A DNA stretch of 13,777 bases from assembly GCA_031263265.1 (NCBI GenBank), contig JAISGE010000149.1, positions 1 through 13,777 on the forward strand. The letters run 5' to 3'. The notes under the pieces were generated by a model. That model saw nothing but the letters and a program-made list of their open reading frames with translations, searched no databases and had not been told where the DNA came from. The DNA is from Treponema sp. (GTDB lineage Bacteria > Spirochaetota > Spirochaetia > Treponematales > Breznakiellaceae). The stretch's first letter is position 1. Every line of letters begins with the position of its first letter. Both the position numbers and the translations under genes were made by a program. Below are positions 7,040-13,623 of this stretch, in pieces.

Positions 7040-7699
7040 ATGAAATACCCGTTTATCGCACCTTCGCTACTTTCGGCAGATTTTTCTCATTTTGCTGCAG
7101 CAGTGTCGGATATTGAGGCTTCTGGAGCAGAATGGGTTCACTTGGACGTGATGGACGGCAAATTTGTTCCCAACCTTACCTTTGGCCCCAAACTGGCAGC
7201 TGATCTACGGCCTCAAAGTACCGCATTTTTTGACGTACACCTGATGGTCTATGAGCCTGACAACCTGGCAATAGCCTTTGCCCAGGCCGGGGCTGATTGT
7301 ATTACCTTTCATACTGAAGCAGTGGTTCATTCCCATAGGCTCCTCATGTGTATCCGGGGCTTGGGAAAAAAAGCAGGGATCAGTATGGTGCCTTCAACCC
7401 CGGTGTCCGGGATAATAGAGCTGCTTCCTTTTGTGGATCTGGTTTTGGTAATGACCGTAGATCCAGGATTTGGCGGTCAAGAACTCATTCCTCCGTGCCT
7501 TGAGAAGATAAAAACCCTGGTACAGATCCGGGAACAGGGGCAGTACGGGTTTTTAATCTCCGTGGATGGGGGGATCCATGCATCAACTGCCCCCCTGGTT
7601 CGGGAAGCTGGGGCGGATGTCTTAGTTACCGGCTCGGCCTTCTTTAATGCACAAGATAAGGCTGCGCTGGTAAGATGCTTAAAAGGTATGGAAACGTGA
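7040..7699 (+). CDS. rpe: Ribulose-phosphate 3-epimerase
   Basis: Interconverts D-ribulose 5-phosphate and D-xylulose 5-phosphate in the cytoplasmic pentose phosphate pathway. The 219-residue length is normal for this TIM-barrel family. Visible signatures are IAPSLLSADF (6-15), HLDVMDGKFVPN (34-45, with metal or catalytic His34 and Asp36), VHLMV (His67), MTVDPGFGGQ (138-147), VDGGI (175-179, catalytic Asp176) and the phosphate-binding TGSAFF near 197-202. Two family positions differ: the usual Asn in MTVNPGFGG is Asp141, and the usual NPATP loop reads VPSTP; both look tolerable. The start matches family N-termini, but no Shine-Dalgarno sequence lies within 20 bases upstream; the only purine-rich stretch, AAGAAAGGG, is 26-34 bases away. 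It is divergent from the lipoprotein cluster and 83 bases upstream of the TPR gene. Confidence 0.95.
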   Translation: MKYPFIAPSLLSADFSHFAAAVSDIEASGAEWVHLDVMDGKFVPNLTFGPKLAADLRPQSTAFFDVHLMVYEPDNLAIAFAQAGADCITFHTEAVVHSHRLLMCIRGLGKKAGISMVPSTPVSGIIELLPFVDLVLVMTVDPGFGGQELIPPCLEKIKTLVQIREQGQYGFLISVDGGIHASTAPLVREAGADVLVTGSAFFNAQDKAALVRCLKGMET

Positions 7700-7721
7700 A
7701 CCGCTTGTTTTACCCGGAAGC

Positions 7722-7735
7722 GTAGGTTTACCTAC
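7722..7735. promoter_or_regulatory. 14-bp dyad in the rpe-TPR gap (first of two)
   Basis: GTAGGT-TT-ACCTAC is a perfect 6-2-6 inverted repeat. As RNA it can form a five-pair stem with a TTTA loop. Its centre is 41 bases from that of a second dyad of the same design, close to four turns of the helix. It could be an operator half or an mRNA hairpin. Confidence 0.4.
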
Positions 7736-7762
7736 AGGCCGCAAACATAATAGAATTAAGGG

Positions 7763-7776
7763 GTAATCTGGATTAC
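7763..7776. promoter_or_regulatory. 14-bp dyad between the Shine-Dalgarno and ATG of the TPR gene
   Basis: GTAATC-TG-GATTAC is a perfect 6-2-6 inverted repeat. The likely Shine-Dalgarno sequence AAGGGG (7758-7763) lies 19 bases before the ATG at 7783, too far for normal use. If the five-pair stem forms with a CTGG loop, only six bases remain between stem and ATG and the effective spacing becomes normal. The same bases could instead be a protein-binding operator. Confidence 0.4.
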
Positions 7777-7782
7777 TAACCC

Positions 7783-8937
7783 ATGAAGCTTGATCCTATC
7801 CTGACCAAGGCAACCCGCTTGTTAAGGCGGAGGAATTATGATAGAGCCATAAAATTACTCGAACCTGAGGTAAACCGGTACCGGGGTATCTTCACCTATT
7901 ACTATATTTTGGCCCTTTCTTATCTGCATACCGGGGTGTTTAACTTAGCCTTTACGTATTTCAAACTCGCCAGGGATATAAAAATGCGGGACCCTTTGGT
8001 CTTACTTGGCTTAGCGGTTCTCTACCTTCGCCGGGGAGAAACTGACCGGGCAGTGGATTTTTACCTGGAAGTCCAGGATCAGGATGATAAGAATAAGATC
8101 GCGAACAAGGCCCTCAAGGTGATCCGTAAATACTCAGGAACCGAAAACCTGTCCGCGTGGATTGAAACCGGGGGACTGGCCAAGCTCTTCCCGCCTCCGC
8201 CTCTGGTGCCTCCAAGCAAGGCAGGCATCCTGATGGTCTGTGGAGGACTCCTTATAGGGCTGGTGCTATCCGGCGGACTCTTCATCAAAATTAAGGGGAT
8301 TGCCGTACCGGTTCCTGCGTTTTCCTTTTTTCCCTCTTTTTCCTCAAGAGGTGAACGAGATGGACTTATCACCAGCGCCTTGGATGCAACGGAACGGGAG
8401 GAACCGGTACAAGTCGGGGGCAGTTACCGGTACATCTTAACCAGAACCCAGGTCTTTGCTGCCTATGAAGATGCCCGGAAGTTTTTCACCAAATACCAGG
8501 ATGAGGCGGCAAAAGTTGCCTTGAACCGAATCCTCGAATCCAATGCCTCGGATGCCATTAAAACTAAGTCCCGGCTCCTCATGTCATACATGGAAGTCCC
8601 GGGTTTTGATACGCTGAAAGACCGGTTTACCTATAAAGAGGTATACCAGGAACCGGTCCTGTATCGGGATTGCCATGTGATATGGCGGGGCATGGCTACC
8701 AATCTTGAGGTTCTGCAAAATGCCACGTCCTTTAATTTATTGGTAGGCTACGATACCCGCAGTACCTTGGAAGGTATCGTAGCGGTAAACTTTGATTTTG
8801 CCGTTTCCCTAAATCCTGAACAGCCCTTGGAAGTTTTAGGCAGGATAATCCCGGTATCCACCGAAAAAGGGCAGGATATAGCGCTCCAAGGGGTGGCGCT
8901 CCACCAGGCAGGGCTTCGTTTAGGAAGGGGTAAATGA
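7783..8937 (+). CDS. TPR-repeat protein with one transmembrane segment
   Basis: A 384-residue protein. Residues 1-115 hold about three tetratricopeptide repeats (RRRNYDRAIKLLEPEV, YYILALSYLHTGVFNLAFTYFKLA, PLVLLGLAVLYLRRGETDRAVDFYLEV). A Pro-rich stretch (137-144) precedes a single membrane helix at 147-169. The remaining part has no signature I recognise: an alpha-helical patch at 225-270 with further TPR character, then a beta-rich end (295-360). With positive charges in the N-terminal part, the TPR domain is probably cytoplasmic and the rest periplasmic. The start is the first ATG after an in-frame TAA at 7777-7779. The stop overlaps the next gene (ATGA, 8934-8937), so dtd is probably translationally coupled to it. 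TPR proteins of this kind act as scaffolds; the partner is unknown. Confidence 0.85.
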   Translation: MKLDPILTKATRLLRRRNYDRAIKLLEPEVNRYRGIFTYYYILALSYLHTGVFNLAFTYFKLARDIKMRDPLVLLGLAVLYLRRGETDRAVDFYLEVQDQDDKNKIANKALKVIRKYSGTENLSAWIETGGLAKLFPPPPLVPPSKAGILMVCGGLLIGLVLSGGLFIKIKGIAVPVPAFSFFPSFSSRGERDGLITSALDATEREEPVQVGGSYRYILTRTQVFAAYEDARKFFTKYQDEAAKVALNRILESNASDAIKTKSRLLMSYMEVPGFDTLKDRFTYKEVYQEPVLYRDCHVIWRGMATNLEVLQNATSFNLLVGYDTRSTLEGIVAVNFDFAVSLNPEQPLEVLGRIIPVSTEKGQDIALQGVALHQAGLRLGRGK

Positions 8938-9383
8938 GGGCGGTAGTGCAGCGGGTTAAGGATGCGTCGGTTTCTGTGGAGGGAGTCCTTCAGGGGAACA
9001 TCGCCGCAGGTCTTCTTGTGTACCTGGGGGTGGCCCAGGAGGACACTGAAGCAGATGCGGCTTACCTTGCCCAGAAGATTGCTGGCTTGAGAATTTTTGA
9101 AGACCTTGAGGGAAAGATGAACCGTTCGGTGCAAGATACCGGAGGAAGCGTCCTGGTGGTGTCTCAGTTCACCCTCTTAGGGGATGCCCGGAAAGGCAAG
9201 CGGCCTTCCTATTCAAATGCCGCTGAAAGCACGGTTGCCCGGGGTCTGTACGCATACTTCATGGACAGGATCCGGGAACAGGGGCTGTCCTGTGAAAGCG
9301 GGGTGTTCCAGACCCACATGGAGGTCAGGGCTACCAATGACGGTCCGGTTACGATCTTATTGGATTCCAGGAAAGGGTTTTAA
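8934..9383 (+). CDS. dtd: D-aminoacyl-tRNA deacylase
   Basis: Removes D-amino acids wrongly attached to tRNA, for example D-Tyr-tRNA(Tyr), and so protects translation in the cytoplasm. At 149 residues it is full length. Family signatures are MRAVVQRVxxASVSV (1-15), the active-site SQFTL (77-81), the KGKRPSYSNAA stretch (87-97) and NDGPVT (135-140), which carries the cross-subunit Gly-cisPro motif. Its ATG lies inside the stop of the TPR gene, and AGGAAGGGG just upstream can serve as Shine-Dalgarno sequence. The GH5 gene starts one base after its stop, so TPR-dtd-GH5 are probably on one mRNA. Confidence 0.95.
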   Translation: MRAVVQRVKDASVSVEGVLQGNIAAGLLVYLGVAQEDTEADAAYLAQKIAGLRIFEDLEGKMNRSVQDTGGSVLVVSQFTLLGDARKGKRPSYSNAAESTVARGLYAYFMDRIREQGLSCESGVFQTHMEVRATNDGPVTILLDSRKGF

Positions 9384-9384
9384 A

Positions 9385-10581
9385 ATGAATGTTATATCTC
9401 GAACAGGCCTCGTATTCATTGTTATTTGTCTTGGTCTTACCAATTTGTATGGCTTGGATAAAATTGATTTTTGGGATTCATCTCCCCAAAGAGGCACCAA
9501 CTATATGAATCATGTCCCGCAAGAAGAATGGTTCCGTGACGCAAAGAGCATCAATATAAAATGGGTGCGCCTTGTGTATGATAAATGGGAAACAGAATCA
9601 CGGGATTTTCTGATTGGTAATGCTGATAATTACCAAGGGCTTATTCAGCAAGACTTAGCCGTTTTAAAACAGGTTCTTTCATGGGCGGAAACCCATGGTT
9701 TAAAAGTGGTCATTGCCCCATTATCCCTTCCGGGATGCCGCTGGTCGCAAAATAACAATAACCACTATGATTCACGAATTTGGGAAAATTATCACTATCA
9801 AGAGATGGCATTTCGTTTTTGGGCTGATTTAGCTGAAGCATTAAAAACCTATGATTGTATTGTGGCCTATGATATTCTTAACGAACCGTATCCTGAAATA
9901 AGTACAGGACTAAAAGAACAAACAACGGTGGGTAATGGGGATAGATTTTCTGCATGGTATTCCCAATACCAAAATACGCCTCGGGATTTGTATCGTTTTT
10001 ATGATAAAATGATACAAACCATACGACCAATAGACCGGTATACGCCAATCATGGTTGAATCGGGATTTTATGCGCAGCCTTCAAGTTATGGTGAGTTTCC
10101 TGATAAACTTGCGGATGATACCATTCTTTATTCGGTTCACATGTATGAACCTTATGCATTTACTTCTAATGGAAATTTTAGAAATGGAGCTACCTATTCC
10201 TATCCTGGTGCTATTCCCTTTGGTGATGGAACAACCGTATGGAACAGGAATACCATGCTTAGCTATTTTGAACCATTTGAAAATTGGATAAAGCGTCATA
10301 CTATTCCATTAAATAGGATTGTAGTATCAGAATTTGGGTGTATGCGGAGAAATCCAGGGGCCTTAAATTATTTAGAAGACCTTGTTTCAATGCTTGAAGA
10401 TAAACAATATCACTGGGCTTTTTATGCGTATAGAGAAGACGGGTGGGATGGATATGATTATGAAATTGGCAGTGGAGCGCTACCGTGGACTTATTGGCAA
10501 GCAGTAGAACGCGGAGAAACGCCAAACCTGCCAAGAAAAGAAAATCCGCTCTTTAATGTTATTAAACGACGCTTGCATTAA
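9385..10581 (+). CDS. Secreted glycoside hydrolase family 5 (cellulase-like)
   Basis: A 398-residue exported glycosidase. Residues 1-23 are a signal peptide (short basic start, hydrophobic core, LYG before Leu24), with no lipobox Cys, so the mature enzyme is periplasmic or secreted. The rest is a GH5 TIM barrel: RGTNY (36-40), the conserved barrel Arg62 in WVRL, the acid/base Glu167 in ILNEP (164-168), HMYEP (252-256, His252 and Tyr254) and nucleophile Glu316 in VVSEFG (313-318). No carbohydrate-binding module is attached. Family members cut beta-1,4-glucans, mannans or related chains; the exact substrate cannot be fixed here. The frame is open upstream of 9385, but the ATG at 9385 is preferred because it starts the signal peptide and follows GGAAAGGG at good spacing. 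The gene is more A+T-rich than rpe, TPR or dtd, hinting at acquisition. It overlaps the end of marR by four bases, tail to tail. Confidence 0.9.
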   Translation: MNVISRTGLVFIVICLGLTNLYGLDKIDFWDSSPQRGTNYMNHVPQEEWFRDAKSINIKWVRLVYDKWETESRDFLIGNADNYQGLIQQDLAVLKQVLSWAETHGLKVVIAPLSLPGCRWSQNNNNHYDSRIWENYHYQEMAFRFWADLAEALKTYDCIVAYDILNEPYPEISTGLKEQTTVGNGDRFSAWYSQYQNTPRDLYRFYDKMIQTIRPIDRYTPIMVESGFYAQPSSYGEFPDKLADDTILYSVHMYEPYAFTSNGNFRNGATYSYPGAIPFGDGTTVWNRNTMLSYFEPFENWIKRHTIPLNRIVVSEFGCMRRNPGALNYLEDLVSMLEDKQYHWAFYAYREDGWDGYDYEIGSGALPWTYWQAVERGETPNLPRKENPLFNVIKRRLH

Positions 10582-11045
10582 GAACGCTTAACGCCCAGTT
10601 TCTTTATTTCCGCATCCAAATGCCGGCTGTACTGTTCCACGAAGTGAAGCATTGCGTCAAATTGTTCTTCGGTTACCTGCTCAAATAGGGCTTTATCCCG
10701 CTCTCGAAACGCTTGGTGCAGTTCCGCATGGACTCTGTTGATTTCTTCCCCGCGCAGGGTAAGTCTAAAGCAGATTTCTTTCTTGTTATCCGGCTTCCGG
10801 TAACTTTCGATAAGGCCTTTTTTGATGAGCTTTTTCGCCATTTTACTGATGGCGCCTCTGGTCATATAAAAGGACTCCGCAAGCTGCGTCTCGTTGGAAT
10901 CTTCATTTTTTCCAATGAGTTCGATGCAATGCACTTCAGACGATGTATAGCCCTTAAAACGGCTTTCCATCTTGAGCTTATTGAGCCAACCCCACTTGTT
11001 AAATAAGTCCCGAAACTCTACGATGACCTGTTCTTCTTTGTTCAT
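10578..11045 (-). CDS. MarR-family transcriptional regulator, third gene of a fab operon
   Basis: A 155-residue winged-helix regulator of usual MarR length. N-terminal helix 1-28 and C-terminal helices 103-150 would form the dimer interface. The DNA-binding part runs from about 34 to 97: TSSEVHCIELIG (34-45), NETQLAESFYMTRGAISKM (51-69, with the recognition helix from about 61), KKLIKKGLIESY and the wing KPDNKKEICFRLT (84-96). The gene starts 29 bases after the fabD stop with AAGGA upstream, so it belongs to the fabH-fabD unit. By analogy with FabT, the MarR protein that represses fatty-acid synthesis genes in streptococci, it may control this operon through the palindrome ahead of fabH; this is inference from position. 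Sequence likeness to FabT is only at family level. Its last bases overlap the GH5 stop. Confidence 0.88.
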   Translation of the reverse strand: MNKEEQVIVEFRDLFNKWGWLNKLKMESRFKGYTSSEVHCIELIGKNEDSNETQLAESFYMTRGAISKMAKKLIKKGLIESYRKPDNKKEICFRLTLRGEEINRVHAELHQAFRERDKALFEQVTEEQFDAMLHFVEQYSRHLDAEIKKLGVKRS

Positions 11046-11074
11046 GGCCTGTCCTTCGGATTTTTGTTTGCTTT

Positions 11075-12061
11075 TCAGGTTTGAATTGGCCCAAGGCTTC
11101 TTAACAACTGGTCGATTGCGGCAATTGTTCCCGCACTTTCACAGGGGAGCGGGCTTCCCGCATCTTTCCATAAGCCCCGCAGCACGGTGCCAGGACCGGT
11201 TTCCAGTACCCCGGCAATGCCTTTTTGAGCTGCAATGGCCCGTTCTTCATCAAGCCAACGTACGGGCTGGGTTATCTGTTCCAAGGCGCGCTGTTTTGCT
11301 TCGGCCCCTGTGTTCAAGACCCCCCCTGTTACATTGGAATAGAGGGGAATCACCGGATCCCTGAACATTACGGATTCGAGAACCGGCAGAAACTGTTCTG
11401 CTGCATCCCTTATAAGAGGAGAATGAAAGGGACCTGCTACCTGAAGACGGAGGACCCGTCTGGCCCCGGCGTCCTTAAACCGGCTTACCGCGACTGCCAA
11501 AGCCTCGCTGGTCCCCGCCACCACCGTCTGTCCAGTGGAATTGATGTTGGCCGCATACAGACCGGATATACCATCGGCCTGCCATACCGCAATCAGGGAT
11601 TCTACTTGTTCAGGGGCCAGCCCTATCACCGCGGCCATTCCCGGTGCGGCAGTTCCGCTGCCCAGGCGATCCGCTGACTCCTGCATTGCTTTTCCTCGAG
11701 CCGTTACCAGTCGAAAACAGTCCTCGGGAGAGATCACGCCCCCGGTAACCAGGGCTGCGTATTCTCCCAAGCTGAACCCTGCAGCCCCTGCAGGTTCCAG
11801 ACCTTGTTCCGCCAGGTACGCGGCAGCACTCAGATTAGCCAGGGTAATGGCCGGCTGAGAAACATCGGTCCGTTTCAAGGTTGCAGCATCCGCATCTCGA
11901 AGCAGGGCTTGCATGTTCTTGCCGGTACTCTCTGCAGCGAGTTCAAAGAGCCGTCGAACTTCCGGGGAATGTTCCCAAAAATCCAAGGCCATACCTTGAT
12001 ACTGAGCGCCTTGTCCAGGAAACAGAAACACGAATTGTTGGGTAAGCGTACTACCAGACAA
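11075..12061 (-). CDS. fabD: Malonyl-CoA:acyl carrier protein transacylase
   Basis: Transfers malonyl groups from CoA to acyl carrier protein, supplying the extender unit of type II fatty-acid synthesis in the cytoplasm. The 328-residue product is slightly longer than typical (about 310). Catalytic features are all present: FPGQGAQ (14-20), nucleophile Ser97 in GFSLGEY, Arg122 in TARGKAMQ, His213 in GPFHSPL and Gln265 in TQPVRW. The Ser elbow has Phe where most FabD proteins have His (GHSLGEY). The start codon is TTG: it gives the usual short lead before FVFLFPGQGAQ, and GGGGGG lies eight bases upstream; the only later option (GTG, residue 11) would trim the first strand. The start lies 11 bases inside fabH, so translation is probably coupled. 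Confidence 0.93.
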   Translation of the reverse strand: MSGSTLTQQFVFLFPGQGAQYQGMALDFWEHSPEVRRLFELAAESTGKNMQALLRDADAATLKRTDVSQPAITLANLSAAAYLAEQGLEPAGAAGFSLGEYAALVTGGVISPEDCFRLVTARGKAMQESADRLGSGTAAPGMAAVIGLAPEQVESLIAVWQADGISGLYAANINSTGQTVVAGTSEALAVAVSRFKDAGARRVLRLQVAGPFHSPLIRDAAEQFLPVLESVMFRDPVIPLYSNVTGGVLNTGAEAKQRALEQITQPVRWLDEERAIAAQKGIAGVLETGPGTVLRGLWKDAGSPLPCESAGTIAAIDQLLRSLGPIQT

Positions 12062-13088
12062 TGAGGCTTCCCCCCGAGGTTAAACCCCCGCCAAACCCAA
12101 TGATCATGATAATATCCCCCTTTTGTAGCTTACCCCCTCGATTGAGTTCGTCCAAGGCAATAGGAATCGACGCTGCGGAGGTATTGGCATATTCGTCCAA
12201 GTTAAGAAAAAATCGTTCCTCTGGTATACCCAGCCGTTTCCCCGCGGCGGTAAGGATCCGTCGATTGGCCTGATGGGGTACGATCCATTGCACCGCATCA
12301 ATGGTGATGTTTTCCGCAGCAAGAAGCTTTTCTATGGTTTCGGTTATGGATTTAACCGCAAAATTATAGACCGCCTGACCATTCATCTCAAGAACCGGAG
12401 GCACGTCGATGAAATCCCCGGTTTTAAAGGCAGAACGGGAACCTCCTCGCCGGATGATAATGTGCTCCGCGCCAGAACCGTCTGCCCCCAGGATGGTCTG
12501 CAGGATCCCCCGCTTTGTTGGAGACCCATCCTGCGGTTCAAAGGTCTTTTCAAGAAGCACTGCTCCGGCGCCGTCGCCAAAGAGTACGCAACTTTTTCGA
12601 TCATGCCAGTCAGTGAAACGGGATAAAATCTCTGAACCAATAACCAAGGCTCGTTTCCGGGATGGGGTATATGCAAGGAGGGCAGCCGCAGTTTCAATGC
12701 CGTAAATAAATCCAGTACAACCCGCGCTAATATCCATAGCAAAGGCATTACGAGCCCCCAGTTTATCCTGGACAATGCAAGCCGTAGAAGGACATCCATG
12801 ATAATCCGGTGTGGCAGTGCCAAGGATGATCAGGTCCACCGTGAGGGCGGCATCTTCAATGGTTTGCTCAGGAGTTCCCTCTTGGGTTATGACCAAAGCT
12901 AAGGCTTGCCGGGCCGCTTCCAAGGCTAAATCACTACATGCGGTAGCCTCATCAGCGATATGCCGTGCCTTGATGCCCGTATGGGATGTAATCCACTCAT
13001 CATTGGTATCGAGGGTTTTCGCTAGATCATCATTGGAAAGCCGGGTTGATGGAATGGCCTTTCCAGTGGCTCTGATCTCGATTATCAT
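12051..13088 (-). CDS. fabH: 3-oxoacyl-ACP synthase III (KAS III)
   Basis: Condenses an acyl-CoA primer, usually acetyl-CoA, with malonyl-ACP to begin fatty-acid synthesis. The 345-residue thiolase-fold protein is a little longer than most FabH because of small insertions near 70-80 and 182-190. The catalytic triad is clear: Cys124 in AGCTGFIYG, His272 in VPHQANRRI and Asn302 in YANTSAASIP. The family stretch NDEWITSHTGIKARHIAD (29-46) and the C-terminal GFGGGLTSGGSLIVW are also typical. AAGGAG lies seven bases before the ATG. It is the first gene of fabH-fabD-marR. Substrate choice (straight or branched primers) cannot be read from these motifs. A strong promoter and a 9-bp-arm palindrome stand just upstream, so the operon is probably regulated at initiation. 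Confidence 0.95.
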   Translation of the reverse strand: MIIEIRATGKAIPSTRLSNDDLAKTLDTNDEWITSHTGIKARHIADEATACSDLALEAARQALALVITQEGTPEQTIEDAALTVDLIILGTATPDYHGCPSTACIVQDKLGARNAFAMDISAGCTGFIYGIETAAALLAYTPSRKRALVIGSEILSRFTDWHDRKSCVLFGDGAGAVLLEKTFEPQDGSPTKRGILQTILGADGSGAEHIIIRRGGSRSAFKTGDFIDVPPVLEMNGQAVYNFAVKSITETIEKLLAAENITIDAVQWIVPHQANRRILTAAGKRLGIPEERFFLNLDEYANTSAASIPIALDELNRGGKLQKGDIIMIIGFGGGLTSGGSLIVW

Positions 13089-13103
13089 ACTCGCACTCCT
13101 TCA

Positions 13104-13128
13104 ATGACAAAAGAATTGATTTTGTCAT
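13104..13128. promoter_or_regulatory. 25-bp palindrome at the predicted fabH start point (candidate operator)
   Basis: ATGACAAAA (13104-13112), seven bases, then TTTTGTCAT (13120-13128) form a perfect 9-bp-arm inverted repeat. Its outer edge coincides with the predicted transcription start of fabH and it ends 15 bases before the ATG. It could be a repressor site, most simply for the MarR protein of the same operon, or form a hairpin at the very 5' end of the mRNA. Confidence 0.65.
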
Positions 13129-13134
13129 ACTTCT

Positions 13135-13163
13135 ATTCTCTTCACAAATCAAGTAAATGTCAA
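13135..13163 (-). promoter_or_regulatory. Predicted fabH operon promoter
   Basis: On the minus strand TTGACA (13163-13158) is a perfect -35 box, followed after 17 bases by GAGAAT (13140-13135, four of six). Transcription would start near 13128, leaving a leader of about 40 bases. The bases TCAAGTAA occur twice 11 bp apart (13149-13156 and 13160-13167, plus-strand reading), the second copy covering part of the -35 box. Confidence 0.65.
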
Positions 13164-13166
13164 GTA

Positions 13167-13201
13167 AGGCTTTCAAAACCCGGTTGGTTTTGAAACAGCC
13201 T
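13167..13201. other. Long stem-loop just upstream of the fabH promoter
   Basis: AGGCTTTCAAAACC (13167-13180) pairs with GGTTTTGAAACAGCCT (13186-13201) around a CGGTT loop, giving 14 pairs with a two-base bulge. Read on the minus strand, its far arm ends four bases before the fabH -35 box. No clean T-run follows on either strand, though the minus-strand downstream bases are moderately T-rich. It may insulate the operon from read-through from the PIN/IS side, or act as an upstream regulatory structure. Confidence 0.45.
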
Positions 13202-13297
13202 CAAGTATCGGTAGAGGGTGAAAGATGTTGTTTCCCAATGGCTTTGCCAAAGACCAGGGTTGCAAATGCGAAGTTTTGCCTGTTTTTTTACATTTCT

Positions 13298-13593
13298 TTA
13301 ATTCATATATTCATCTATAAATTTTCTTGGTTTCATTATCATTGGCCTGTCAATCGTTATTTCATCAAAATCTTTATCCCCGGTTATCAATATATCTACA
13401 TTTGATTCTATTGCCGCAACCAAAATAGGAAAATCACTAATATCTCTTATTTTCGGATATAGTGAAATATTCATCTCACCTAAATCAAATTTCCTATACT
13501 TTATTCCTCCAATAAATTTTTTTATCTCATTGGTTTTATGAGGAAATTTTTCTAAAAATACATTTTCAACTTCTTTAAGAATATAATTCACTG
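13298..13593 (-). pseudogene. PIN-domain protein, N-terminus lost to an IS insertion
   Basis: About 96 residues of a PIN nuclease-like protein survive (YILKEVENVFLEKFP to the end, FIDEYMN). The C-terminal PIN features are clear: IRDISDFPILVAAIESNVDILITGDKDF, with acidic positions in RDISD and TGDKD and the conserved Asp-Pro/Phe-x-x-A helix. This resembles the COG1569-type PIN proteins often annotated as toxins. The N-terminal strand with the first catalytic Asp (usually a VLDTN-like motif) is missing. The reading frame continues to 13693, but that part (FVFPQLNRTA and beyond) reads into the IS end and opens only at a TTG, so it is not native. With one catalytic Asp and about 40 residues gone, nuclease activity is unlikely. 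The remnant is far more A+T-rich than fabH, suggesting horizontal origin. The breakpoint near 13593 is estimated. Confidence 0.7.
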
Positions 13594-13623
13594 CTGTCCG
13601 GTTTAATTGAGGAAAAACGAAAC

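Noticed and set aside
9184..9384. Extended upstream start for the GH5 gene
   Set aside because: It would lie inside dtd in another frame and hide the signal peptide. The ATG at 9385 has a good ribosome site and begins the signal peptide.
13262..13289. Plus-strand terminator (GCAAA / TTTGC stem followed by a seven-T run)
   Set aside because: The stem has only five pairs with a loose loop, and no plus-strand gene ends before it.
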